In this document: piece by piece, positions 32,053-39,683 of the stretch
Position numbering within the stretch: the first letter of the stretch is position 1
Layout of the letters: every line of letters starts with the position of its first letter
NCBI GenBank assembly: GCA_035531955.1
Contig: DATKRZ010000103.1
Span: 50,047-114,046 of the forward strand
From: Bog-756 sp035531955
GTDB taxonomy: Bacteria; Actinomycetota; Acidimicrobiia; Acidimicrobiales; RAAP-2
Length of the DNA: 64,000 nt
Direction of reading: 5' to 3'
Made by a program: the position numbers and the translations under genes
The notes under the pieces: generated by a model
Database searches by the model: none
Seen by the model: the letters and a program-made list of their open reading frames with translations, nothing else
What the model was told of the DNA's origin: nothing

Positions 32053-32805
32053 ATGGCGAAGACCGCAGGTAAGGGTCCCGAACGACCCCGGCGGCCGCGG
32101 CGGCCGGCGGGAGCCAGGTCGGGCGCTGCGCCGCCGTCTCCCGGCCCCGTTGACAAGGTGGACGGCGACCGCATGGACGGCGTCCCGGCAGTCGGGGTCC
32201 CCGCCAGCAAACGGTCGCTGCGCAGCCAGGGCCGCCAGACGATGCGAAACCTCCTGGACGCCGCCATGGAGGCAATCGACGAGCGTGGGTACCACAGCAC
32301 CCGGGTGAAGGACGTCGTCGACATCGCCAACACCTCGCACGGCACCTTCTACCTCTACTTCTCGAACAAGGAGGACCTGATCCGGGCCCTCACCATCGAG
32401 GCGACCGGCGAGGCGTCCAGCCTCTACGCCGTGACCGAGGCCGGGAGCTCCCTCGACATCGGGAGCTGGGAGAACCTCCGCCAATGGATCGGTGACTACT
32501 CGGCGTTGTGGTCACGCTATGCGCCCCTGTTCCGGTCGTGGACCGAACTGGCCTCCATCGACCCGGTGGTCGGTGACCAGAACCGGCGGATGGTGACCGC
32601 CCACATCGACGCCATGGCGTCCCGGATCGCCTCGGCCGGCCCGACCGGCGGCCTCGACCCCGAGGTGGCAGGCATGGCGGTCATCGCCATGCTCGACCGT
32701 TTCCATTTCATGCGGGAGTTCATGGGTCAACCGACCGACAGCGCCGCCCTCGACACCCTCACCACCATGGTCCACCGCGCCCTCTTCCCCGCTGCGCGCC
32801 GCTGA
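32053..32805 (+). CDS. TetR/AcrR family transcriptional regulator
   Basis: A 250-residue repressor-like protein. A basic, Pro-rich N-terminal extension of about 55 residues precedes the helix-turn-helix (residues about 65-110; STRVKDVVDIANTSHGTFYLYFSNKEDL). The C-terminal ligand domain is unassigned. TACGAT ends 9 bases before the ATG, so the mRNA may be nearly leaderless. CGTCC-GAC-GGACG (32023-32035) just upstream is a possible autoregulatory palindrome. Its position 33 bases after livF suggests it could control the importer. The stop lies inside a hairpin shared with the convergent gene. Confidence 0.87.
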   Translation: MAKTAGKGPERPRRPRRPAGARSGAAPPSPGPVDKVDGDRMDGVPAVGVPASKRSLRSQGRQTMRNLLDAAMEAIDERGYHSTRVKDVVDIANTSHGTFYLYFSNKEDLIRALTIEATGEASSLYAVTEAGSSLDIGSWENLRQWIGDYSALWSRYAPLFRSWTELASIDPVVGDQNRRMVTAHIDAMASRIASAGPTGGLDPEVAGMAVIAMLDRFHFMREFMGQPTDSAALDTLTTMVHRALFPAARR

Positions 32806-32841
32806 GCCCACCGGCCACCGGACGCCGGGGGCACGGCTCAG
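32802..32841. terminator. Convergent hairpin containing both stop codons
   Basis: CTGAGCC (32802-32808) and GGCTCAG (32835-32841) pair perfectly; further CCGG/GC-rich pairing is possible inside. The TetR stop is in the left arm and the ureidoglycolate-lyase-like stop is in the right arm. Bidirectional termination is inferred. Confidence 0.45.
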
Positions 32842-33356
32842 TCAACCAGCACGTCCACCGGCATGCCCCGGGCCGCCAGGTCGACGCTGTCGTTGTCCTC
32901 CCGGTAGCGCAGGCCCTGGACGTTGAAGAGTTGGACCGACTCGGCCCCCACTGGATAGGGACCCCAGTGCCACGTGCCCCGATGCAGCACGATCGGTGAG
33001 AGCACGGGCACCATGAAGGCCCGGATGGACCCGACATCACCCGGAGCGCCGAAGCCCACCGCGTCCGGAGCAACCACGATCACCGCGGGGACGTCGAGCG
33101 GCACCAGCGCCTGGGTGTGGGTTGCATGCCGGAAGAGGATCTCGCAGCGAAGCCCCCCGGCCACCCCGGGGACCTCGTCGCGGCGGTGGCCGATGAGGTT
33201 CACATGTACGTCGTCCCAGGCAAAGGACAACCGACCTCTGCCGTCCGCCGGGTCGGTGTCCGGCACCGGCAGCCAGCCGAAGGGAGCCCATCCCTTCGGC
33301 GACAGGTCCTCGGGGACAAGTGCCTCCGAACCGGTCCGGCCCACGGGATCGCCCAT
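32838..33356 (-). CDS. Ureidoglycolate lyase (AllA)-like protein
   Basis: A 172-residue cupin-fold protein of the ureidoglycolate lyase family. THTQALVPLDVPAVIVVAPD (about residues 78-97), IRAFMVPVLSPIVLHRGTWHW (about 110-130) and the closing QLFNVQGLRYREDND follow the family pattern, including the conserved HRGTWH. AllA releases glyoxylate and urea from ureidoglycolate. Some relatives act on other substrates, so the reaction is inferred. The ATG at 33356 has GGAGGAGGG before it. The divergent cupin and D-2-hydroxyacid dehydrogenase genes could handle the product. Confidence 0.75.
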   Translation of the reverse strand: MGDPVGRTGSEALVPEDLSPKGWAPFGWLPVPDTDPADGRGRLSFAWDDVHVNLIGHRRDEVPGVAGGLRCEILFRHATHTQALVPLDVPAVIVVAPDAVGFGAPGDVGSIRAFMVPVLSPIVLHRGTWHWGPYPVGAESVQLFNVQGLRYREDNDSVDLAARGMPVDVLVD

Positions 33357-33383
33357 CGGCCCTCCTCCTCACGCCTGATCTAA

Positions 33384-33401
33384 CCTGACACCGATATCAG
33401 G
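33384..33401. promoter_or_regulatory. Palindromic operator candidate, site C
   Basis: CCTGAC-ACCGAT-ATCAGG lies between the divergent ureidoglycolate-lyase-like and cupin genes. It differs from site B by only a few central bases, which argues for one regulator. Confidence 0.5.
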
Positions 33402-33464
33402 ATGCACTCTACCGAGTGTGCCGACCGAGCCCGGGAGGGCCGAGCGACGGAGGTGGCCCCGGCC

Positions 33465-33854
33465 ATGACCATGGATGTACGGAACATCGAGAATGCCGCG
33501 CCGGTCGTCGAGCACAACGGCACGGTCCCGGTGTGGTGGATCGTGAACCCCCGGGAGCTGCGGGACGCCACCAAGGGGGGCTTCCTCGAGCTGGTGAACG
33601 AATTCGAGGTCCCCGGGGGAGGCCGGGTCGAGCCGCACTCCCACCCGACCCACGAGTTCTACTACGTGCTCCGCGGCCGGGGCATCATGACCATCGCCGA
33701 CGAGGACCGGCCCGTCGCCCAGGGCGATCTGGTCTACATCCCGCCCGATGCCGTCCACAGCCTCCGCCCGGTCAGCGACAACGCCGCCATCCACTGCTTC
33801 TGCTTCGCCATCGGCACGCCCGATGCGGGGCCCATCGACTACACCCACCACTGA
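33465..33854 (+). CDS. Cupin domain protein
   Basis: A 129-residue single-domain cupin. The first metal motif reads GGRVEPHSHPTHEFYYVLRGRG (His-x-His, Glu) and the second is IPPDAVHSLRP. It should bind a divalent metal. The ATG at 33465 is chosen over an in-frame start further upstream because GGAGGT precedes it and the domain begins at once. The next gene begins at the base following its stop, so the two are coupled. Small cupins of this kind may be isomerases, dioxygenases or regulators; none can be preferred from sequence. Confidence 0.8.
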   Translation: MTMDVRNIENAAPVVEHNGTVPVWWIVNPRELRDATKGGFLELVNEFEVPGGGRVEPHSHPTHEFYYVLRGRGIMTIADEDRPVAQGDLVYIPPDAVHSLRPVSDNAAIHCFCFAIGTPDAGPIDYTHH

Positions 33855-34793
33855 GTGGCCCGCGTCCTGCTCACCCATCCCGTGCCGGAGGGTGGGACCG
33901 ACCCCATCCTCGCTGCCGGCCATGAGCTGGTCCGGGCCGGTGGCGCCGATCCCGACCTCGTCGGCCTCGCCCCCGGGGTCGACGGCGTCCTCTGCATGCT
34001 CACCGACCGGATCGACGGCGCCGTGCTGCGGGCGGGGGCGGCCGGCCGGCTCCGGGTGGTCAGCGTGGCAGCCGTCGGGTACGACAATGTGGACGTGGCG
34101 GAGGCGGCGGCGCTGGGCATCACCGTCTGCAACACCCCCGGGGTGCTGGACGAGACCACCGCCGACCTGGCCTTCCTGCTGATCCTGGCCACCGGACGAC
34201 TCGCCTCGGATGCCGAGGCGGACCTCCGGGCCGGCCGCTGGGAGGGCTGGGGCATCACCGACCATCTGGGGCGGGACGTGCACGGCACCTGCCTCGGCCT
34301 GGTGGGCTACGGGAGGATCGCCGGGGCCGTCGCCCGCCGGGCCGAGGGATTCAACATGGAAGTCCTCCACCACGCCAGGAGGGACACCGGCCTGCCGGGC
34401 TACGTCGCCGAGCTCGCCGACCTGCTGGCCCGATCGGACACCGTGAGCCTGCACGTCCCGCTCACCCCGTCGACCCGGCACCTCATCGGGGCGGCCGAGC
34501 TCAGGCTCATGAAGCCGACGGCGGTATTGGTAAACACGGCGCGGGGCGCAGTGGTCGACGAGGCGGCGCTGGCCCGGGCCCTGGAGAAGGGCGAGCTGTT
34601 CGCCGCCGGCCTCGACGTCTACTCGGCTGAGCCGGCCGTCGCTCCGGAACTGCTGGCCGCCCCCCGGACGGTGCTGCTGCCCCACATCGGCAGCGCCTCC
34701 ACCCAGACCCGGACGGCGATGGCCCAGATGGCCAGCCAGGCCGTCTGCGACGTGCTGGCCGGCCGTCCCCCGGCCCACCCGGTCGGAGCCTGA
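33855..34793 (+). CDS. D-isomer-specific 2-hydroxyacid dehydrogenase
   Basis: A 312-residue NAD(P)-dependent dehydrogenase. The catalytic triad is visible: Arg in NTARGAVVDEAAL, Glu in DVYSAEPA, and His in LPHIGSAS. The cofactor motif is GLVGYGRIAGAVARRAEGF, and VAAVGYDNVDV precedes the hinge. Likely a glyoxylate/hydroxypyruvate or phosphoglycerate-type reductase. If the divergent lyase makes glyoxylate, reduction to glycolate would be a natural next step (inference). It begins with GTG directly after the cupin stop. Confidence 0.88.
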   Translation: MARVLLTHPVPEGGTDPILAAGHELVRAGGADPDLVGLAPGVDGVLCMLTDRIDGAVLRAGAAGRLRVVSVAAVGYDNVDVAEAAALGITVCNTPGVLDETTADLAFLLILATGRLASDAEADLRAGRWEGWGITDHLGRDVHGTCLGLVGYGRIAGAVARRAEGFNMEVLHHARRDTGLPGYVAELADLLARSDTVSLHVPLTPSTRHLIGAAELRLMKPTAVLVNTARGAVVDEAALARALEKGELFAAGLDVYSAEPAVAPELLAAPRTVLLPHIGSASTQTRTAMAQMASQAVCDVLAGRPPAHPVGA

Positions 34794-34820
34794 CAACCGC
34801 CGGCCCCGCGGGACGCCGGG

Positions 34821-35486
34821 TCAGGGCACCCCCGGGTCCACCGACACCACCGAGGTGTCCAATCCGAGCAGCTCCACGGTCGTGGCCCCCGCCCCCAGTG
34901 CCTCGAAGTAGCCGGCCTCCTTGGCGGTCCGGGCCCGGGCGGCGGCGATGACGGCATCGAGCTCGCCGCCGGGCACGATGACGACGCCGTCGACGTCCCC
35001 CACCACCCAGTCGCCCAGGGCCACCGGCAGCCCGGCGAACCGGATGGGCGCGCCGACACTGCCCCGGGCCTGCTTGGTCGCTCCCGGCAAGGCCACCAGG
35101 GAGGAGAACACCGGGAACCCATGGGACCTGAGGGCGGCCACGTCGCGGACCCCCCCGTCGATGACCAGCCCGGCCAGCCCCCGGGCCTGGGCGCCCGTGG
35201 TCAGCACCTCGCCCCAGTAGCCCCGCTCGGCCACCTCGCCCACGTCCACCACCAGGGCGCTGCCGGCGGGGGCGCTGGCCACGGCCACGTGCAGGGCCAG
35301 GTTGTCACCCGGAGTGCACCGGACCGGAAAGGCCGGAGCGGCCAGGCGGGCGCCCGGCCAGACCGGCCGGAGCCGCGGAGGCGAGGTCAGTGCCCCCGAC
35401 TCCCCCAGGGTGGCACTGCCCATCCGCTGCAACTCCTCGGCCGTTGCCGCCTGCCCGGCGGCCACCGCGGCTCCGTGCTCACCCAT
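34821..35486 (-). CDS. RraA-family protein (4-hydroxy-4-methyl-2-oxoglutarate aldolase-like)
   Basis: A 221-residue RraA/demethylmenaquinone-methyltransferase-like fold. GEVAERGYWGEVLTTGAQA, LAGLVIDGGVRDV and HGFPVFS are the diagnostic motifs; the Arg-Asp of the DGGVRD segment are the pyruvate- and metal-binding residues in the aldolase subgroup. It would split 4-hydroxy-2-oxo acids to pyruvate or decarboxylate oxaloacetate, rather than inhibit RNase E. GAGGGAGA precedes the ATG at 35486. RidA-like gene lies upstream on the same strand, 12 bases away, suggesting an operon. Confidence 0.83.
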   Translation of the reverse strand: MGEHGAAVAAGQAATAEELQRMGSATLGESGALTSPPRLRPVWPGARLAAPAFPVRCTPGDNLALHVAVASAPAGSALVVDVGEVAERGYWGEVLTTGAQARGLAGLVIDGGVRDVAALRSHGFPVFSSLVALPGATKQARGSVGAPIRFAGLPVALGDWVVGDVDGVVIVPGGELDAVIAAARARTAKEAGYFEALGAGATTVELLGLDTSVVSVDPGVP

Positions 35487-35498
35487 ATCCGGTCTCCC

Positions 35499-35987
35499 TC
35501 ATTGTCTTGTGCCCGGGTCGGGGGCGACGGCCACCGTCAACTCGATTTCCACCGCTCCCCCCCGGGGCAGGGCGGCAACGCCGATCGCCGAACGGGTGTG
35601 GCGTCCGGCCTCCCCGAACACGTCGAACAGGACGGCGCTGGCTCCGTCCATCACTGCCGGCTGCCCATGGAATTCGGGGTCGGACGCCACGTAGCCGGTG
35701 ACCGAGAGCACCCGCTCCACCCGGTCGAGCGTGCCGAGGGCCACCTCCAACACCGACAGGGCATTGAGCACGCACACCTCGGCCGCCGCCCGGCCCTCCT
35801 CCACCGTCACCGTCCGGCCCAGCACGCCCGAGCAGGTGAGGGCTCCGTCGATCCTCGGGAGCTGGCCCGAGGTCCGGGCCACGCCGCCGTGCACGACCAC
35901 GGCGTCGAGGGGATCGTGCGGCGGGTGCGGGCCGTGCAGCTGCAGTCCGAGCTCGGCCAGCCGCTCCCGGGCCCGGCCGGGAGCCAT
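35499..35987 (-). CDS. RidA/YjgF-family protein
   Basis: A 162-residue member of the RidA family. RTSGQLPRIDG near residue 40 and RSAIGVAALPRGGAVEIELT near residue 135 are typical; the latter includes the conserved Arg that contacts the imine/carboxylate. RidA enzymes hydrolyse reactive enamine/imine intermediates. This sequence belongs to the longer atu1372/UK114-like branch. ATG 35987 is preferred to a GTG 9 bases upstream because the family begins here. It lies just upstream of the RraA-like gene. Confidence 0.85.
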   Translation of the reverse strand: MAPGRARERLAELGLQLHGPHPPHDPLDAVVVHGGVARTSGQLPRIDGALTCSGVLGRTVTVEEGRAAAEVCVLNALSVLEVALGTLDRVERVLSVTGYVASDPEFHGQPAVMDGASAVLFDVFGEAGRHTRSAIGVAALPRGGAVEIELTVAVAPDPGTRQ

Positions 35988-36189
35988 CAACCCCACCCGC
36001 GCGCCGACTGGTCCCCGACCGTGGCTCGGGCGCTCTCGGGGGGAAAGGGCATGGACGGTTCCTCCGGTTGGCGACCTGAGATGGTCTGCGTTGGGGTCGG
36101 CAAGGGCCGGGTTGGGCCAGCGTTGCAGCCGATGCTACCGTCCTGGTCGCTCGTGGTATGACCTCGCTGTCAGCGATCCCGCGCTGGCT

Positions 36190-36195
36190 TATGAT
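36190..36195 (+). promoter_or_regulatory. -10 box upstream of the LLM oxidoreductase gene
   Basis: TATGAT is a near-consensus -10 in an otherwise GC-rich gap. It would give a leader of about 45 bases that includes the GGGAGGT ribosome site seven bases before GTG 36244. Confidence 0.4.
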
Positions 36196-36243
36196 CGCCC
36201 GGGCCGCCCGATCGGGCGCCACTACCGACGGGGAGGTAGCGCC

Positions 36244-37113
36244 GTGAAGATCGGGATCTCGCTCGGCGTGCTGCGGCCTGCCCTGTGGGCCGAGGCCACA
36301 CGCCAGGCCGACCGGCTGGGCTACGAGTCGGTGTGGATGCCCGAACACCTCGTACTGCCGGTGCAGGCTACCGGCAGCCCGTACGCTGGATCCGACCACC
36401 CACCGATCCCTCCCGACGTGCCGGTGTTCGACGTGTTCACCTATCTGGCCTTCCTGGCCGGGCAGACCGATCGGATCCACTTCGGGACGCACGTCTACAA
36501 CATCGGCCTGCGCCACCCGTTCATCGCGGCCAGGGCGGTCACCACCCTGGACATCATCTCTTCGGGCCGGGTCGAGTTTGGCATCGGGGCCAGCTGGCTA
36601 GAGGCGGAGTGGGAGGCGGTCGGGCTCGACTTCGCCAGCCGGGGACGTCGGGTCGACGAGGCCATCGGCGTCTGCCGGCGGCTGTGGAGCGAGCCGGTGG
36701 TCGAGCACCACGGTGAGTTCTTCGACTTCGCGCCGGTGATGTTCGAGCCCAAGCCGGCCCAGTCCCCATGGCCTCCGCTCCACATCGGCGGTGACGGCCC
36801 CGCCGCCCTGCGCAGAGCCGCCCTGCTCGGCGACGGGTGGATCCCCATGAACCACACTGTCGAGCAGATCCCCGCCGCCGCCTCCCGCATGGCGCACCTC
36901 CGCCAGGAGGCAGGGCGGCCCGGCACGGTGGAGATCACCCTGGGCGCCGGGGCCGGGCGCGACGACCTCCGTCGGTGCGCGGACGCCGGCGTGGTTCGGG
37001 CCCTGGTCAAGCCCTGGTCGACCGGCAGGGACGCCATCGACGGCATCCGCCGCTTCGCCGATGAGGTCCTCCCGGAGGTCCGGGACCATCCGGTAGCGGC
37101 CCCATCCCGGTAG
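36244..37113 (+). CDS. LLM-class (luciferase-like) oxidoreductase, probably F420-dependent
   Basis: A 289-residue TIM-barrel protein of the bacterial luciferase-like family. YESVWMPEHLVLP (about residue 27), VYNIGLRHPF, FGIGASWLEAEWEAVG (about 113) and PLHIGGDGPAALRRAA (about 178) match the TIGR03619-type actinobacterial F420-dependent group. F420 dependence is a family inference. Substrates of relatives are diverse, including CoA-free acids and xenobiotics. The GTG at 36244 has GGGAGGT at 7 bases. Long in-frame sequence upstream, to 35698, reads Arg/Pro-rich and antisense to the RidA gene, and is not part of it. Confidence 0.87.
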   Translation: MKIGISLGVLRPALWAEATRQADRLGYESVWMPEHLVLPVQATGSPYAGSDHPPIPPDVPVFDVFTYLAFLAGQTDRIHFGTHVYNIGLRHPFIAARAVTTLDIISSGRVEFGIGASWLEAEWEAVGLDFASRGRRVDEAIGVCRRLWSEPVVEHHGEFFDFAPVMFEPKPAQSPWPPLHIGGDGPAALRRAALLGDGWIPMNHTVEQIPAAASRMAHLRQEAGRPGTVEITLGAGAGRDDLRRCADAGVVRALVKPWSTGRDAIDGIRRFADEVLPEVRDHPVAAPSR

Positions 37114-37140
37114 CTCGCCCCTAGCTCCCGAGGCCTGGTC

Positions 37141-37417
37141 AGGAAGCGCCTGGTGCCGGTCGACCAGTGGCAATCGGTGCCCACCTCGACGATCGTGCCG
37201 GCGATCTCGTGGCCCAAGATGACTGGCAGGTCCCGATCGAGACGAGGGTCGGCGAGCCGCTGGCGGCCGGCGAAAACAGGTGGAGGTCGCTCCCGTAGAA
37301 CCCCGCCGGCCGTCACCGCCAGCCGGGCCCATTCTCCGGTCGGAAGTCCCGGCTCGGGCACCTCGACCTGCGACGCCGGGAAGGCGGGATCGGCCGGTCG
37401 TAGCGGATCGCCTTCAC
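37141..37417 (-). pseudogene. Remnant of a zinc alcohol dehydrogenase gene
   Basis: Pieces of one N-terminal GroES-like domain are found in different frames on the minus strand. From a GTG at 37417 one frame gives VKAIRYDRP. Another gives VEVPEPGLPTGEWARLAVTAG. A third gives YGSDLHLFS, the usual C/Y-G-S-D-x-H motif. The second frame resumes with LPVILGHEIAGTIVEVG and then loses similarity. At least two frameshifts and loss of the remaining two-thirds of the gene make this a decayed copy. The 362-base gap between the LLM gene and the enoyl-CoA hydratase holds nothing else I can support. Confidence 0.7.
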
Positions 37418-37475
37418 TGCGCCATTCTCCCGTCCGCCGGCTTCGGGGTGCCGGGAGAGCCGGGGGCGGTGACGG

Positions 37476-38312
37476 TCACGGGTGGTCGGACCCGAGGCCG
37501 GCGAACCGGGGAGTCCGCTTCTCCTCGAAGGCGGCGACCCCCTCGGCGAAGTCGGCGCCCTCCATCATCTCCTCCATCAGTTGCCGTGACCGTGTGACGG
37601 AGGCGGCGGCGTCCCCGTGCAGGTCGGCATAGACCTGGAGCCGGGTGGCCCGCAACGAGGAAGGGGAGACGGTGGCGGCCAACAGCCCGGCGTACTCGGT
37701 CACCCGGTCCATGAGCCGAGCGGGCGGGACCGTCCCGTTCACCAGGCCCATCGTCTCTGCTTCCTCGGCCAGGACGACCCGGCTCGAGAGGAGGAGGTCG
37801 TTGGCCCGGGTCAGTCCGATCAACCGGGGCAGGAGCCAGGACAGCCCGTACTCGGCGGGCAGGCCGAGACGGCCATGGGCGGTGGTCAGCTTGGCGCCGG
37901 CGGCGGCGAAGCGAAGGTCGCAATAGCACGCCAGCACGAAGCCCACCCCGGCCGCCGGGCCGTTGATGGCGGCGATCACCGGCTTGGAGAGTCCGAAGTG
38001 GTAGGCGAAGTCGGCATCGAACCGCGGGTCGACCCCGAATCCGGGCATGGCCAGGTCCTCGGGTGTCCCGGGGTCATAGGCCCCGCGCTCGACGTGGCCG
38101 GACAGGGCGCGGAAGTCCGCCCCGGCGCAGAAGGCGCGCCCGGCGCCGGTGACCACGATGACCCGCACGCCGCGGTCACCGTCGGCTTCGGCCAGCGCCC
38201 ACCGGTACTCCGCGTGCATGCGTCCGGTCCACGAGTTCAGCCGGTCGGGCCGGTTGAGGGTGATGGTCGCGACCTCGTCGGATACCTCGTAGCGGACGAC
38301 TTTGAGCTGCAT
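37476..38312 (-). CDS. Enoyl-CoA hydratase/isomerase family protein
   Basis: A 278-residue crotonase-family protein. GAGRAFCAGADFRAL (about residue 65) and NGPAAGVGFVLACYCDLRFA (about 117) are the oxyanion-hole strands. LTTAHGRLGLPAEYGLSWLLPRL carries the second Glu position (PAEYG) of hydratases. The N-terminus VVRYEVSDEVATITLNRPDRLN is complete from the ATG at 38312; an ATG nine bases earlier is also possible. It stands between two decayed gene remnants, so its former operon may be lost. Substrate unknown. Confidence 0.85.
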   Translation of the reverse strand: MQLKVVRYEVSDEVATITLNRPDRLNSWTGRMHAEYRWALAEADGDRGVRVIVVTGAGRAFCAGADFRALSGHVERGAYDPGTPEDLAMPGFGVDPRFDADFAYHFGLSKPVIAAINGPAAGVGFVLACYCDLRFAAAGAKLTTAHGRLGLPAEYGLSWLLPRLIGLTRANDLLLSSRVVLAEEAETMGLVNGTVPPARLMDRVTEYAGLLAATVSPSSLRATRLQVYADLHGDAAASVTRSRQLMEEMMEGADFAEGVAAFEEKRTPRFAGLGSDHP

Positions 38313-38411
38313 GACCGCCATACTGCCAGCCGAGGCCGACGCGGCCTGGGCCGGCCGGAGATCAGGCGGGTCGGCGGTGCCCGGCTTCGCATCTGGCCAG
38401 GAGGTCGGGCC

Positions 38412-38554
38412 ATGATTTCCGATGTCATCGGACCAGGCGAGGCGGCGAAGCAGTACCGCGCCCGCGGGAGTGTGATGTTCTTCAAGGCGCTGGCCGAGCA
38501 GGACGACGCGACTTCTCCCTGATGGAGCGCACGCTGCCGCCCGGGGGGCGCTGA
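38412..38554 (+). pseudogene. Remnant of a cupin gene (N-terminal piece, frameshifted)
   Basis: An ATG at 38412, with AGGAGG 9 bases before it, opens a 36-codon frame reading MISDVIGPGEAAKQYRARGS, and later FFKALAEQDDA, before a stop at 38522. In the next frame, FSLMERTLPPGGR continues the expected cupin sequence (F-x-L-x-E-x-x-x-PPGG) and stops at 38554. The metal-binding barrel is absent. This looks like a broken, truncated cupin gene. The rest of the 442-base gap (38313-38754) shows no other gene. Confidence 0.6.
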
Positions 38555-38754
38555 TGGCCCGGTTCGGCATGGAGCCCGCCTAGACGTCCCACGATCGGCC
38601 CGTCCCGATTCAGGCGTCGATTGGGGCGACAGGGTCGCTCCTGGGACCGTCACCCGCCCTGTCTTGCCGGAAGGGGTGCATTTCGGCCATGCTTCCCCGG
38701 TTCCGTCGCGGCAGCAACGTGCCCGGCCACAGGAGATCGACACAGGAGGACATC

Positions 38755-39657
38755 ATGGGAATGCTCGACGGCAAGGTTGCGATCGTCACCGGCGCAGGAC
38801 GCGGCATCGGCCGGGAGGAGGCCTTGCTCCTGGCCTCGGAGGGGGCGAAGGTGATCGTCAACGACGTCGGCGCCTCGGTACAGGGGGAAGGCGGGGACAA
38901 GCACCCGGCCGAAGAAGTGGTGGAGCTGATCAAGTCGGCCGGGAGTGACGGGGCGGTCAACGCATCCGACGTCAGTTCGTGGCAGGGGGCCAAGGAGCTC
39001 GTCGCCCAGGCCGTGGACACCTTCGGCCAGCTCGACATTCTGGTCAACAATGCCGGCATCCTGCGCGACAAGATGAGCTTCAACATGGAGGAGTCGGACT
39101 GGGATGACGTCATTCGGGTCCACCTGAAGGGGCACTTTGCGCCGTCCCACCATGCCGCCGTCCACTGGAGGGCCAGGGCCAAGGCCGGGGAGAAGTTCAC
39201 CGGGCGGATCGTCAACACCGCATCCGAGTCCGGTCTCTTCGGCAACGCCGGCCAGGCCAACTACGCGGCGGCCAAGGGGGGGATCGCGTCGCTGACCTGG
39301 GTACTGGCCCGAGAGCTCGAGCGCTATGGGATCACTGTCAACTCCATCTCACCCCGGGCCCGCACCCGGATGACCGAGAACCTGTTCGGGGAGATGGCCA
39401 AGTCCGAGGAGGGCTTCGACAAATTCGACCCCCGCAACGTCGCCCAGCTGGTGGCCTTCCTGGCCTCGGACGAGGCCGCCGATGTCAGCGGGCAGAATTT
39501 CGTCGTCTACGGCGGCGACATCTGGGCCATGGGCGGCCACCATGTCGTCGGTGAGATCCATCGTGACTCCATGTGGACTCCGGAGGAGCTGGCCAAGGCC
39601 AAGGGGAGCCTGTTCAAGGGCATCTCGTCCGGGGTGCCGCCCTTCAGCATCGCCTAG
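38755..39657 (+). CDS. SDR-family dehydrogenase (MFE-2-like)
   Basis: A 300-residue short-chain dehydrogenase closely similar in layout to the one at 22236. GAGRGIG (about residues 12-18) binds NAD(P); VNNAGILRDK, then the catalytic Ser in NTASESGLFG and Tyr-Lys in QANYAAAKGG. The family includes hydroxyacyl-CoA dehydrogenases used on sterol and branched fatty acids. AGGAGGA lies 4-5 bases before the ATG at 38755, so this gene has a normal leader, unlike its relative. It converges on the MaoC-type hydratase gene; a palindrome sits in the gap. Confidence 0.87.
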   Translation: MGMLDGKVAIVTGAGRGIGREEALLLASEGAKVIVNDVGASVQGEGGDKHPAEEVVELIKSAGSDGAVNASDVSSWQGAKELVAQAVDTFGQLDILVNNAGILRDKMSFNMEESDWDDVIRVHLKGHFAPSHHAAVHWRARAKAGEKFTGRIVNTASESGLFGNAGQANYAAAKGGIASLTWVLARELERYGITVNSISPRARTRMTENLFGEMAKSEEGFDKFDPRNVAQLVAFLASDEAADVSGQNFVVYGGDIWAMGGHHVVGEIHRDSMWTPEELAKAKGSLFKGISSGVPPFSIA

Positions 39658-39663
39658 GCCAGA

Positions 39664-39678
39664 CGGATCCGGGATCCG
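39664..39678. terminator. Palindrome in a convergent gap
   Basis: CGGATCC (39664-39670) and GGATCCG (39672-39678) flank one base, between the convergent SDR and MaoC genes. As RNA only a shorter stem with a loop can form, so termination is uncertain. Confidence 0.25.
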
Positions 39679-39683
39679 GCCAC

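Noticed and set aside
33369..34796. A 475-codon minus-strand frame over cupin and hydroxyacid dehydrogenase genes
   Set aside because: Shadow of the plus-strand genes, which show complete catalytic motifs.
35698..36243. In-frame 180-codon extension upstream of the LLM oxidoreductase
   Set aside because: It is antisense to the RidA-like gene, lacks family similarity, and a good ribosome site precedes GTG 36244.
37617..38522. A 301-codon plus-strand frame over the enoyl-CoA hydratase
   Set aside because: Antisense to a well-formed crotonase gene; only its very end coincides with the cupin remnant described separately.
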